A DNA stretch of 64,000 nucleotides, taken from contig NC_045138.2 in the NCBI RefSeq assembly GCF_008831285.2, positions 22,417,934 through 22,481,933 of the forward strand, read 5' to 3'. Below the pieces are notes generated by a model. It did not search any database. It was not told the DNA's origin and worked only from the letters and a program-made list of their open reading frames with translations. This document shows, piece by piece, positions 9,883 through 22,278 of this stretch. The DNA is from Nymphaea colorata (lineage: Eukaryota > Streptophyta > Magnoliopsida > Nymphaeales > Nymphaeaceae). Positions within the stretch are counted from its first letter, which is position 1. Each line of letters opens with the position of its first letter. A program made the translations under genes and the position numbers.

Positions 9883-11668
9883 TTATTTTTGCAGTGAAAA
9901 TGGCGTTAGAATGGCCAATCTTCACTAGCACGCGTGTATTTCGTAGCTAAATGCAACAACAACATATCTTTCTACTTCAATTTTCTTCCTGCCAGAAGTC
10001 GCGTCAGTAATACAATGATTGATGTATTGATCGTCTTACTGACGTTTTATTGCTGGTAGAGTTTCCCTTTTTAATTTTCAATGTGAGACCGGGTAGTTTC
10101 ACTTTGCATGCGCTCAAAATAGTAAAAAGCTATCATAAGTAGTACTGCATATATCATAAAATTTCTTTATTATAAAATTTTTAAAATCTTATAATTACTA
10201 TTTTGAAATTTTTTGAAATAGTAAAATCACTACCTCGGGGCACCCTCAACTTTTTGTTTATATGTTCTAAAATTTTTCTTGGCTATCATGCACTGGAAGG
10301 GGCAACCTTACAAATTTCACGTTTTATGATTTGAGAATTAAGTGTTGTTACTTGTTAACTGCCCCGCTAGATCCCCTAAGACGCAAATGGGTCAACCTGT
10401 ATTTGTGAGTCATGAAAAAAAAAAAAGGCAGCCCTTTGTTATTCCACCAATGGGTGGATTTTTATAATAAAAGAAAATTAAGAAAAGTTGATGGCCCCCG
10501 TTTGATGCATGACTGCATCAGACAGAGGAGAAGTTGGTATCTTTTTTGTTTCTACAAGTAAAATGGATCCCACACTCATGTCGCATAGCCGCGATGAGAG
10601 AAAGAGATCAGAGAGAGAAATTGTCCCACTTGTTAGATCTTTGAGACAATCATGAACAAGTTTTGCGTATAATTTTCCACACAAAAAGTGTTAAACCTTT
10701 AGCAAATTCGATTGTTGTCCACATTTTTTCAGGAAAAAAATCGTTTGGAATATAAATAAAATATATATCTTGCTTGCTTTTGTAAGCAAAAGCTAGAAGC
10801 GTACGTTTCAAGCCTTTCAACAGGCCATGGTCAACAAAATTCTCGACCGAGATTGAAAAAAAAAAGTTGCGACTGAAAAAGATTGTATTGGGTGCTATGA
10901 ACACAAAGTTTAACTAAACTTGGCAATTTTTTTGGGTGAATAGAGATTAACAACTCCTGCTGAAGTCAGAAGGCCCTTTCATTTCTCTAGTGTTTAGGGT
11001 TTTAGACTGCGGAGTCTAGGTGAAGCTTGACGAAGTATTCCTTCCTTTTTTGTGGTCTAAAGAAGTAGCACCCACGGGAATGAACACAAGGATTCGCTAG
11101 TCTACTCATACCCACCCCAAGTAGCTATTCTTCGCCCCTTGAATTCTTTAATAAATTTCTCTTAGAGCCATCCAGATAAGTCTTGTGTTTATGTTTATCT
11201 TATTTATTGCCGAAGGATCCTCATCTCCATCCTTCTAAGATGACGGCTTTAAATATCCCTTTTAAAACCATAAATTGGGCCCAAATCTATATAGTTCACA
11301 ATTTCTGCGAAGAATCATATGCAAAAATACAAAAGATCATAAAAAAGGTTACCTAAACCCTCCAAGATTCCTAGTTGTTGCCTCTGATCATGTGTCCCAG
11401 ACATATCTATGCTCATCAACTATTTAATTGTGTCTCTTGCGGCTAAGTATTGTTTATTTTATTTGTAAGTCATGTGATTTTTAAGCACAAGAGGCCTACC
11501 ATGCATAGAACTTGACTATGACAGCTTACTGAATTTAAAGGTCGTTTATCAACAAATTTAAGCAGAATTGCTTATGGTGCAGGCAAGCTTAATTGACAAG
11601 CTTTGCAACTTTTTTAATTTCTTGCTTATTTTGAATAATAGTTAAGATTTATAAATTTCTTGCAAATT
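9882..11668. other. AT-rich spacer, no recognised gene
   Basis: Only short frames without family features, on both strands. Poly-A and poly-T tracts are common. Confidence 0.5.
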
Positions 11669-11671
11669 TAA

Positions 11672-11860
11672 GGTTGTGCTTGTTTCATCGTGGATCCAAG
11701 ATCCGCGGTGATCCAAGAGCCCTAGGATCTTGGATCCATGGATTTAAGGTTGAAACCCCTCCCATCTAATGGACCTTGAATCCCATGGTACTCAGGATCT
11801 CCCAAAACACACATTTTTATGCAGCTTCAAATTTAAGATCTAATGTTATCAAACACAACC
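11672..11860. mobile_element. Tourist-like MITE (PIF/Harbinger type) with TAA duplication
   Basis: The left end GGTTGTGCTTGTTTCA and the right end in reverse, GGTTGTGTTTGATAAC, are imperfect terminal inverted repeats. TAA lies directly outside both ends (11669-11671 and 11861-11863), the TWA duplication typical of the Tourist/Harbinger group. The 189-bp interior contains several 'GGATC(C/T)' motifs and no coding capacity. A related 'GGATCTTGGATTCATAGATTTAAGG' block lies, inverted, at about 6120-6155. Confidence 0.72.
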
Positions 11861-11863
11861 TAA

Positions 11864-13760
11864 GGGCATCTTAGAATGTGATCAAGATGCGGTACAAGGA
11901 TCACCTTGTCTAAGACACCTTTGCCATGAGACGTGGTGTCTATGGCACATTTTTGGGCTCACACCAATTTTCTAGCTTAATTACCCCTTGATTTTGCAAC
12001 AAGAATAAATGAAATTTTGCTCAAATGCTCAATCATTTGTTAGATTGTGGGTATAAAATTTTGAGATGCTGTTTCTCAAAATCAAGTACATTTGAGGAGA
12101 TGCACCCTGTCAAACACACCCTAAATGTTAATATCATTACTGATCTTAAAATTACACCAAAAGAAATTGATTTGACTAAGCTGCAGAATGTATGGAGAAA
12201 GCGGCCTTCTAGCATCTTTTTTGAACACTTAGTTGTTAACATCCTGCTCACTCAAGGCCCACCTATGTTTATACTATAGGCCTTACTCGGAATTTTCAAT
12301 ATGGACACACACTAATTATTAGTTCATCAATTGATTTGGGTCCACGAATTGCCATCTGAAATGTTATTTTCTGGATGTAGCTTTATATATTTTAAAAATT
12401 AAATTCAATATACATGTAAGTGCAAAATGTACTCAGAAAATGTTATACCGAAAAAAAAAATCTTTAAAAAAAATTAACTGGACGACTCCCACGGTCGATA
12501 ATTTGATAAAAAATGGGATAGATACAAATTTCCTCACCCATAGATGGCTCCACTATTACAGTCACATACATATTGGGAAGTGCAGAAACATGGACACTTC
12601 ATGACGGGGAAGTGCTACAAGTGCTATTGTAGGCAAATGCAAGAACAATGCAGTGTCTATTTATAGACTCCTCTAGCCTTTGCAAATCAAAGCTCACACC
12701 ATACAAACTGGGGAAGTATTTGCTATTGGAGAATGTCGAGGGGCAGTGATTCAGATCACTGCCCTTTAAAAGAATACCGGCAAGCGGCCGGATTTTTGTT
12801 AAAGTTAGAGAAGCTAGAGAAGAAGGGAAACACCATTCAGCTGCCGTTCTATCATCAAAATAGATTTGTTCTCACTCGGAAACCATCTATCTTGAGTAGA
12901 TGTTGAGCATGGTGGTTCTACATCAATGTGTTTTGTGACTACTGCTACAGGAAGTCTTGGAAGGTTTGTTTCAGTGAGGCGCTGGAAGATAGGGAACAAA
13001 TTAACAGTCTATCATTCACAAATGAAAAAAATGTTAACATAATGATGGAGGAACCCATCTTTTCGTCGCTTAAACCTAAAAAATCCATAAAGAACAGCTG
13101 GAATTGTCGAAAAACCGCGATAATCTCCATGGGAAGAAGGAGAAGAAAGAAAAAGAAGGAAGAAAAAGATCACAGAATGGAAACCAAGCAGATTGATAAC
13201 CTCCTGTCGACATGCGCATACAGTTGCACAAGGTCTTTGGACTTATCTTTTTCTGGTCTCTTTCTTTTCGTTGCACTTTTTCAGATCTTTTTTTCTTTCA
13301 TTTTAGCAACTGGAGCAGACATGACACCAACAGTCAAAATATGAAAAGTTGCATTGTCGCACAGGACCAATATATATATCTATATATGTAATTAGTAAAT
13401 ACCAGACAACTTTAAGTAAGAAACAAAAACCAGACTTCTTAAACTTATGTTAAAAATTGTCTTAAATAAAACACGAACAATATTCTAACATGTAATTCAA
13501 TGTAAATCATGCTTTAATTCAAGCATTTTTGTGAACAGTGATTTTTCTATTATGAAAAATTTTGATGCTATAAGGGCTGTTCATTTCTTTATTAGTAAAA
13601 AAACATAAAACACGATTAAAACGAAAGATAACAAACTTAATACATATTCTTCATTAAATCATTTTGAAGATCATCTCCATAAACTTGGATTGCGTAAATG
13701 ATAATTTAATACTTTTTTTTAATAAGCCTGGCTTTTTGTCTCCTATTTAAGTGGTCATTT
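11864..13760. other. Spacer, no recognised gene
   Basis: Frames of up to 138 codons (12928-13344, forward) have no recognisable domain and overlap competing frames on the other strand. Composition is ordinary AT-rich intergenic DNA. Confidence 0.45.
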
Positions 13761-13788
13761 TCCTCTCTCTCTCTCTCTCTCTCTCTCC

Positions 13789-13826
<38 letters not shown>
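13761..13826. repeat. (CT)n(AT)n compound microsatellite
   Basis: CT dinucleotides to about 13806, with one CC interruption, then AT dinucleotides, ending in a short GT run. Confidence 0.93.
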
Positions 13827-15578
13827 GTGTGTATTCTTGAATAGGATTACATGTCCTTATGTTACATGCAATACTTTAACCAGGAATATTAGAAGCCTTG
13901 GTGTCCACGACTCCACAAGCTGCAGCGGTCACAAGCAGACGGTCAAGTAACCCATCGCAAACTATCGCTTCGTTTTTCTTCCTTCCTTTCTTTTTTTCAG
14001 TTGGGTCTTCTGGAATTCAAGAGGAAAGGTGGGCCACTTCTTTTTATATGGCCAAGGAAATAAGAGGAGAGATAACAAACTAGACACATTCCATCAATGA
14101 CGCCCAAAGTGATGCACAAATCCCTTATCTTCGCAGACACTGCCCATCAAAATCATCAACCACTTAAAATTCATATCAATCCTCTCCATCTTTATTACGT
14201 AATTAAGAGAATCGTTATCACGAGTTGATGCTGACTCTCCAAATATATGCATCATCTCCGGCTACTTGGCGGCGCTCCATTGGTCGGCCATGGCTAGAGT
14301 GGAAGGATGCCTCCGCCGGCCCCTCTCTACTTTACGATACGTCACGAGACACGCCCATAGAGCCAACAAGGACCCATAAAATCAATTATTTTTCGCCTTC
14401 TTTTTAATATAAAAATCGACCACACTTAGGAAAAGCAAACAGAAAAAAAAAATGAAAGAAAAAGAAAGTGGTAGGTCGTTTACAGATTCCTCACGGCTCT
14501 CTGCGTCTCCCTTTCACAAGGAGTTGCGTGTTGCCGAAGCCACCATCCGATGTGAATGATCAGAATCGAACGGCTTTTATAAATTTCACATATTTCTTTG
14601 GCCACAGAAAAAACTCCACACGAAACGGAGCTTAAAGAACAGGATTTCTGCAGAGAAGACTAACATCGAAGTCACTTTGATCAGGCCTCATAAATTTCGA
14701 TGGCCTGATTCATACGTGATTCTCTTCGACTATATATACATGTGTGTGTGTGTGTGTGTGTGGAAGCGCAGCAAGCAAAGCGTAGACAGCAGCAGAAGTA
14801 GATAAGCCCGAGACGGAGACCATGTGCGGCAGGAAATCTAAACCGGGGATTCAACTTCAACCTGGGAATTGAAGGATACCAATGAAGCTGCTCACATAAA
14901 TTTTCAGCATAAGGAAACGGTGACACAAGATAAGAGCAAGAAAAGAGAGAAGGATCTGTAGTCTTCCCAAAAGTAGGCCAGCCGCCACTAAGTGAAAGAA
15001 GAACAGCATCGTCAGAATATAGAAATAGCACAAGCAATGTGTGTGTATATCTAAGAAACTCACATTAATATAATGATCACTACAGCAAGCGCAACGATGG
15101 GTTTATAAGTAAAGGCTATATATTATTGCTCTTAACATTCACAGTAATAAGTACAATCTGTACACTGACCTTACTGCGGGCATGACAGTACGCATCTACA
15201 CGACTACCAACTTGAATACCATAATTTAAAGAATATTCTTCCTGCCAGAACAATGCAGAAAGAAACATAAGAAAGCTTCAAGATATTATTCACATGGATC
15301 TACATATATGTATATATCCTTTCGTCTTTTTTGGGTTTTTTTTTTCTTTGAAGGGGCTGACTTTTGCGCCTTGCCTTGTATTTACAGGACAGAAAAGAGA
15401 AAGAGTTATGTTTTCTTCTTCTTACGCCTAGTATATCTTTGATTCTGTTCACACTAATCATCGGTGTTACCCTAGAACTATGCGCTACTATGCAGGGTTG
15501 ACCTTCAAGATTTTTGGATTTTAATCTTTTTACGTTCCTTCATCGGCATTTTCCCCAGATTTTGCAGAGAGCAGGACA
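13827..15578. other. 3' flank of the PLATZ gene, no separate gene recognised
   Basis: This lies downstream of the PLATZ stop on the minus strand, so part is probably its 3' UTR. A (TG)n run is at 14741-14762. The frames seen here, such as 14681-15037 on the minus strand, read through that microsatellite and have no domain. Confidence 0.45.
14741..14762. repeat. (TG)n microsatellite
   Basis: Uninterrupted TG dinucleotides, about 22 bp. Confidence 0.9.
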
Positions 15579-17038
15579 TCAAAATGGAGCCCTGTGAGGG
15601 ATGCCCTTCCTCCTCCCTACTCTGTAGTTGATGATTGGTGGGGTATCAGGGGAGATGGCTCCGGTGAAATTGGCAGCCTCATCGCCGGAACTCGAGTACT
15701 TATCCCCGTCCCTGAACATACCCACGGACGGAACCCATCTTTTATCGTCGACGAATCGATTGAACATGGCCGCCCGCTTCATCTTCTTTGGCGTTGACGA
15801 GTCCTCTGACTCTGAGCCCCCTGCGCCATCTCTGTTCTGCTTCGGCTTCAGGGCGAATGTGAGCGTCGGATCCCTCCTGATTCCTGCAAGCTGATGATTT
15901 CCCACACAGAGAACATCGAATGCTCAAAATACTTTCATCGAAGAAAATTACTTTATGCGATCAAATGCAACACACTTAAACGCAGAAGACAAGAAATGAA
16001 TCGACTCCACTACTGGTATAGGCTCGAACAGAAGCACCAACATGATGAAGATTGCAGATAATCAACAACGGGAACTCCAATACCAACTCAAGCTCAAAAA
16101 GAAAAAAGGAATGACGGAAACCTGAAGATTGGCCCAAAACCGTCATAAATCCCGGAAATACAGGAAACCATTATCAAGAAATTGAAGCTTTTCTGCATTA
16201 TACAGAAACGGCGGGCCTATCAAAACCCAAAAATGGGCCATCACACAGCAAGGTATACGAAGTTACGAACGGGTATCCATTAGTTCGATTGGAATAAAGA
16301 AAAGAATGGCAATTCACATTTCTCAAACATTTTTTATTGGACTGCCAAAAGGATAGGTAGAATGAAGAAAGATAAAAAGAGCATCCTCTGCAGACATACC
16401 TTGCAACCGAGGGAGCAGAACCTGTAAGAATCAAGAAGAGACCTGCAACAGATCTCACATGTATTGGTGACGCCTTTCCCAGGCCTAGGCTGCGGCCTCT
16501 CGTTCAAGAAGACGATCCTAGCGCTGTTAATCACATACGTCTGCACCGCTGTTATGTCTAGCACCTTCTGAACATCAGATACCCGAATGACATTGTGGTA
16601 CGAAGATCTCCTTATCTGTTTAAAATTTACCAAGTATTGGTCAGATCATCCCTTGCCACGACACGAATTTGAAAGAAGAAGAAGAAGAGGTGTCAATCAA
16701 GACAAGACCTGAACGGTGTGGTGGTCTCTATGATTGGCTAAGCAGTAGGAACATAGAGCATTGCCCATACAATCAAGGCAGTACATATTGCACTCGCTTT
16801 TACTGGAATCAGCATGGATTCTGCAAGGGCCAAAGAAGTTCGTCTTTAACATCGGGACGAGCCATGGCGGCCCAAGATCCTCACTCCCCACCCTTATCAT
16901 CGGACCGACCTATTTCAAACACCCAAACAGAGCTTATAATTACCAACCAAATTTTAGAAAGAACAAAGCAAGTTTCAATCACACAACAATCAAATAAAGC
17001 TGCCAAGCAAATTAGAATCACTTTGCATGGCTCACCAT
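15579..17038 (-). CDS. PLATZ-family zinc-binding transcription factor
   Basis: PLATZ proteins are plant-specific, zinc-dependent nuclear proteins that bind A/T-rich DNA. Coding exons on the minus strand are 17036-17038 (inferred), 16709-16909, 16400-16615 and 15579-15890, all with GT-AG introns. The product is about 243 residues, usual for the family. Both diagnostic zinc motifs are complete: C30-x2-H33-x11-C45-x2-C48-x5-C54-x2-C57-x3-H61-x2-H64, and C121-x2-C124-x10-C135-x3-C139. The central block ([20 protein letters not shown]) and the C-terminal [10 protein letters not shown] are family hallmarks. The start is the uncertain part. Splicing an ATG that abuts a donor at 17035 to the acceptor at 16910 gives M-VGPM, similar to known members. 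The alternative is the ATG at 16900 in the second exon (239 residues). The frame is intact throughout and the gene looks functional. Confidence 0.93.
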
Positions 17039-17520
17039 CACTTTCTTCTGCTGTTGAGTACCTATTCTCTGCCGATTCTCTATTGCCAGCATTCTATCAT
17101 GGAGCTCACAATTGCAGAGCGGAAACGAATGAATGGAAGAATGGGCTGTTCATGTACTTCCTCTCTGCCTCCCGATATCTCCTCCTCCGCAGTTGCAGCC
17201 TGCTTTTTGATTAAGTACAAAGACGATGGGGGAGACGATAGTTTGCAAAAAAGCAAAAGAAGCCCCTGCTCTTTGGATAAGTTTTAAAAGGAAAGAGTAC
17301 CCAAAAGGAAGTGAATAATGAAAAGGATTGTCTCCGGGTTTCTATTTCTATCAGGCCGCGCCGCCGCTGCGGGAGGTCGGCTTTTGCAACTCCCCAACTC
17401 GAACTCAGCAGCGGAACCCCTTCTCTCGGAAAATACAACCTCCCTTCCCACCTTCCCTCCCCCTCTGATGCCAAATTGAGTGCCTTGAAGAAGAAAGTGC
17501 CCTATTGAAACCCTCGAGAA

Positions 17521-17528
17521 TCTATATA
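17521..17528 (-). promoter_or_regulatory. Candidate TATA box for the PLATZ gene
   Basis: TATATAGA on the minus strand lies about 480 bp upstream of the inferred start codon. With the usual 25-35 bp spacing, transcription would begin near 17,490 and the leader would be about 450 nt. Position is the only support. Confidence 0.35.
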
Positions 17529-18539
17529 ATCCAAAGGAGACAAGTCAAACCCTAGCCACGACGGCATTAACCGGTCACCGTCGCCGGCCGGAGGAATTGA
17601 GTGTTCTCCACGAGACCTCCCTGCGCCTTTCTTTAGGAGGAGTCACAATGGGCCTGACGGCGTGAGAAAGAGGCGGTCTCTTGTGTTAGAGAAGCAGTCA
17701 ACCCCTATGACCGGATGAGTTACTTGCTAAACCCTTCATCAAGAATCGAAGAACCAACTTTAGTTGCAGAATCATTTTCAAGGGCTCCGATTAGGAAGAA
17801 GAGGCCGAAACTAACCACCATTGGTCGGCACCACATGAGAGGGGAAGGGCCCAGCAGATTTTTTCTTCGTACCTTCTTACTGATAAACTAAACAACTAAG
17901 AAAAGTTGATCGAACGCCGTCACAGAGAGAGAGAGAAAGGCGGTTTCGTGTGTCTTCTGCTTCTACATAAAAAGTAGATCGGCGCCGACTCTCCTTCGGC
18001 ACTGTCGCTGACGTCAGACAAGCGGATCAACGAGAGGAGGTGCTGCTGCCATCGTGTGGCTCAGAGAGTGGGCATGGAAGAGGCCGCCGGACACGTGGCA
18101 ATCACGAGGCCGCTAGAGAAGCCGCGCTGGCAGGAGGGGGAACCGCCCTGCCCTCTTTATCCAGGTCCTGCCCTTTCCTTCCCGTAGATGATTCACCAAA
18201 TTAACCCCTCGAACCCGTCGAATTTACCGATGTTAGGCCACCTCGGTGACAACACTACGTCCGGCGCCCGCTCTTGTCGGGTCTTCCCGTAATTTTCCTG
18301 TCCTTCTGTGGGCAAACCCCCAGGTAGAGACCCACAAGAGGCCGCCGGATTTTCCGGGGACCCGATGATGAGGTCGCTCCGATGATCCGGGAAGTACCGT
18401 CCTGCCCTTTGAAACTCAACTTCCAGTGTAAACGTGGCCGGTTCTCATTGGCTCTCTTAAAAGCCCCGTTGATGGTACCGGCGTTCCTTGCCTCTTTCCA
18501 TTTTCCGGTCAGGACCACCGGTGTCCCGATCAACTTTGG
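17529..18539. other. GC-richer upstream region of the PLATZ gene
   Basis: GC content is clearly above the surrounding spacer, with CGCCG-rich patches at 17,560-18,560. No family-like frame is present; the 101-codon minus-strand frame at 18255-18560 is unrecognised. It is probably promoter or leader DNA. Confidence 0.4.
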
Positions 18540-18756
18540 GCTGATTGACATGAACAACATATTGTTGAATTTGTGTTAAAAAATAAAGTAAATTAATGAA
18601 ACATTTTTTTAAAATGTTGATAAATCTAGGCATTATTTTAGGTTAGCTACATTCTTACTGTCTTTTGTGTTGAAAAACAGAATAGATTCAAGTGTTTAAT
18701 AATCTAATCACTTTTTGAGGTTAGGTGCATAAGACAACAACATCTCAAACGACCCC
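18540..18756. mobile_element. Probable MITE, diverged copy
   Basis: AT-rich block starting GACATGAACAACATATTGTTG and ending AAGACAACAACATCTCAAACG. It has internal 'AATGAAACATTT' and 'AGATTCAAGTGTTTAATAA' blocks like those in the 1.57-kb family. Ends and duplication are not clear. Confidence 0.35.
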
Positions 18757-19914
18757 ATAATTAATGTTGTGATGGAATTTGGGTTTCAGTGACTTGGATA
18801 TATTTGAGTACCAATTGACTTTGGATTTGTTAATCAGATCGGAGACAATATCGGCTAATTGGATTCGAATTCTACACGTGATTGTGCAACCCAAATTTGA
18901 GACCTAAATCTAGATTGCTCTATAAAAATTTAATCTCAAGTCGAGGTTCAATTATGTATCATAAATATTAAATTTCAAAAGCTCCAAACCATCCATGCCA
19001 CTAATCTTCATGAATGTTGAACAAAAGAAAATTTTCAATAGGACAGAGTCAGAAATTTTTCACGAGGAGGTCCAATTATAGTTTTGAAATATCATTTTCT
19101 AAAATTTTTATACATAAATTCAAGATTTTTCTTTTTTTTTAAGGAGGGGACAGGGCCCTGCCGGCCTCACCTTTAACTCCGCACCTGTACAAGATCCGGC
19201 CCATTAAGGAGCTTGATTTTACCAGTTTGGGTTCAGTTTCTTCAAACTCAGCATCTAATTGGAACCTCAAAGTGGGAAACTTTCGGAGAAGCAGCCTTCT
19301 TTTTGCATGCCGGCTTTCGAAACTTAAAGTCCATGCATTTACAATTTTCATTGCATGATCTTTATGTCTCCCCACGTTTTTATATTCTTCTTTTTGTCTT
19401 TGGTGGGCGTAGGATTTGCTTCCTCGTTAAGTCTATCCAAGTTTTCACACATTCTCACGTGGTTTCTTATTTGTTTCCATTTTCTTTTGTCGAGAATGAG
19501 GAAACCGTTCTTGGGGTATGAGACACGGCCTGGCTTGGTATATTAGGCGGCCATTTCTAAATTAAAGCCTTGTTAAGCTAACCCAGCATGGTTCTATGTG
19601 TTCTTATTTCTTTCTTCCTTTTTCCTTTTATCTTCTTTTGCGTTCATCCTGTTCTAGACTTCTTTGATCCCCTTTTCATACTTTTCCGTGACTCCTCCTT
19701 CCACTTTCCGGCGATGGTCGACGAACGAATTTAGAGCTCATTCTTCCGACCTGTAGGATCTGGTATTCCGAAATGATTCAGAGAAGAGGTTGGCTGGCTC
19801 CAAGTCAAATTTGGCTAAACTATTTGTGTTGCCCAAGTCATCCAAGATTCGGCCGAGTCTTTTAATTGAAGGTCTCGATCGGCTGATAAAGCGAAGTGGA
19901 TATACAATACAGAG
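18757..19914. other. Spacer with a repeat end, no recognised gene
   Basis: Positions 19,043-19,190 resemble the GGAGCC-type repeat (AGTCAGAAATTTTTCACGAGGAGG ... AACTCCGCACCTG). Open frames at 19139-19521 overlap on both strands and have no domain. Confidence 0.4.
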
Positions 19915-20458
19915 TAGGTGTGAAACGGATATACCTTTTAAGATACGTGTATGTCACTATATATTCTAAAATATTTTAATCTCTGATCTTATAAATTTAT
20001 GTTTACGAGTACTCGATTTAAGAAAAAATCATGTGACAACGTGTGTAAGGATGTTATCAGATCGGATTCGAATGAGATATGCCTTTAATCGATCATATCT
20101 GCTTTTTTGGATATTTATATATGAATTCGGATTCAAATACGAACAAAAAAAAGTCACGTCGAATCTGATCCGAATCAGATTTTTACATTAATATCCGAAT
20201 TCAAATATAAATTTTGAACCAAATCTGACTGATTTTCAACATGTGAGACCATTAGATATATGGTAATTATTTAAAACTAAATCCAATGCAAAACAGAATC
20301 TGCTAGGTATATCTGAATCCAATCAGATGTCATTTATTAAATTTGAATTCAATCTCATTTTTTAATCGGATATTATTATTTTTTCATTCCATATGTGATA
20401 TTTTTCCAGAGAGTTCAATTGGATACCAATTCAAATCAGATATATTGATGTCTCTAAA
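19915..20458. repeat. Dispersed AT-rich repeat with GATCCGAATC motifs
   Basis: Many variants of ATCCGAATTC, TCGGATTC and AATCAGAT occur in both orientations. The right edge, AGATATATTGATGTCTCTA, read in reverse (TAGAGACATCAATATATCT) resembles the left edge of a similar block at 41,751 (AGGGATGTCAATAGATCC). This points to a shared transposon-derived family, but no target duplication is evident. Confidence 0.45.
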
Positions 20459-22179
20459 CGAGTTGACCGCTTGCCGACCCTAGCTGGGTGCAAGTTCTCC
20501 TCAAGCTGGCTAACTTTCAGTTTAAATCTTTATGGCATAAAATGGGACTTGCTATGGATCTCCAATATGATCTCTTTGGATGAAAGTCCCAGATAAGAAA
20601 TGTAATTGATGCAAAATTAAGATAAAGGTGCCCCTAGTGGAAGGCCCCAACTAAATTTTCAGAACGGTGCAGTTGAAATAGAATGAAGGAAGGCTAGCTG
20701 ACGCCAAATAGAGCCATCTCGGTTGATGACTTTTATCAACTTACGCTTATTCTATGACTTTTATGAAGGTCGACCAGGTTACATTTGTTGCATGCGTTTT
20801 TGTATGGTACCAGAGCTCTAGTGAGGATCCATGGCTTCTCAACCGACAACACCTCAAGGAAAAGGCTCTAGCATCATAACATCTTGGTCGACTACATGAG
20901 ATTTCTAGCATCTCTTGTTTACCTGCTCCTACCAATCTTCAGCATTTTCATGTCCATCAAATTGTCTTCCTACAATTACTTAATATAGGAATCACAATTC
21001 TTAAGTGCGATATAACATGATGGGATATATTGATGGGATGCCAATAGATTGGATTTCAATTGGACATACCTTTTTTTGTGTCTGCTTTTTCGAATATTCG
21101 CATATTCAGATGACAGGTATTGGTACCCAAAGAGGCTACGCATGCACAGCCTTTGCTGCACAACATGTGTCTACAAGCAGAAGCAAGGGGGCTGGTAGGG
21201 GGTCTTGGCTCCCAGTCACATTTAAAAAACATTAAAATATAAAAAAGTATATGTAACTACCACAAACATTAGTTTAACATATATAAAAAGATTTGAAAAA
21301 TTCTATTTTGACCCTTTTAAAATTTTGAAACTATAGTTCAACCTCTACAATTATTGTAGAGATTCTTGTCTCCACCGCTGCATGTGCCCCTTCTGGCCCA
21401 TTTTCATTGGGCTCTCGGTCCACTTCCATAGATGTCATGCACATGGGTCTGTGCACACAATATACCAGCTTCTGCAACTCACAGCTGATTTAAGCAATCG
21501 CTCTATGAATTTTGATGTCAATTGGGAGTCGGCAATGGTTTAGTCTTAAAATCAAGAACGCCAGTGTTGTTCCACTCTATGGCCAAAGTAGTTCTAAGTT
21601 TTTGATCAACAATGTGCTTGCACGTGCCTTGCATTAATTCTAAGAATTTATTGTCAGTGCACAAATTAATTACTCGTGAGAATGATGTCTTCTTGAAGTT
21701 TATACAAATCGTTGCCTTGTAAAGAAACTCACAACAGAGGAAACACTTCTGGTGGTGCGAAATGAGAGGAGGAGGCATAGATATATCAATTGAAGCTGCC
21801 GCAAAGGGAATCGACGGGAACCGTTTCACAAGACGCCGGCATTTAACAGAGGAGAAGGAGTTTCTCTTGATGATTGGCATAAAAGTATGGGATACCCCGA
21901 TTCTAGAATTGTGATGAAAGGTTTCAATAAATTTGATTGTCCTGTTCGTAGTAGATATCAGAATAAAATCTATACCGCGTGTCAACAGGAAAAGAGTCAG
22001 GCTCGCCCTTTTGCACCATCACAACATAGAGTTGATGCTCCCTTTTGGCTAAATTTTCACTGGGACATGCTGCTACTTCATCAATGTATGATATTATCTT
22101 AATTTTATGGATGCATTCTAACCCCACTTTTGTCTCCCATGTCGTCACCAGCTCCTGTCCCTCAAAACCTCACCTACAA
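20459..22179. other. Spacer, no recognised gene
   Basis: Two overlapping minus-strand frames (21518-21985, 155 codons; 21924-22148, 74 codons) are of ordinary composition but match no family I know. Positions 21,190-21,390 resemble the GGAGCC-type repeat family. The frames could be part of an older element whose copia remnant lies just to the right. Confidence 0.4.
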
Positions 22180-22278
22180 CACCCACTCCCATCTCTTCGT
22201 GCCCTGAATAGCAGCCTGAACCTGAGCCAAATATTATTCCTTCACAACTAAGCTACACCCACGTATTATTCCTTCACA
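22180..22278 (-). repeat. Probable LTR remnant of a copia element
   Basis: On the minus strand, sequence starting TGTGAAGGAATAATACG follows a purine tract (GAGAGGGGG, 22281-22290) just after the RNase H remnant, which is where a 3' LTR should begin. Inside it GTGAAGGAATAATA occurs twice about 30 bp apart. The far end is not defined. Confidence 0.4.

Noticed and set aside
9746-9928. Short frame across a CT/AT microsatellite (and similar ones at 1,929 and 42,976)
   Set aside because: Peptides are Leu-Ser or Ile-Tyr repeats produced by the microsatellites.
12928-13344. 138-codon forward frame
   Set aside because: No domain, Lys-rich low-complexity middle, and overlapping frames on the opposite strand.
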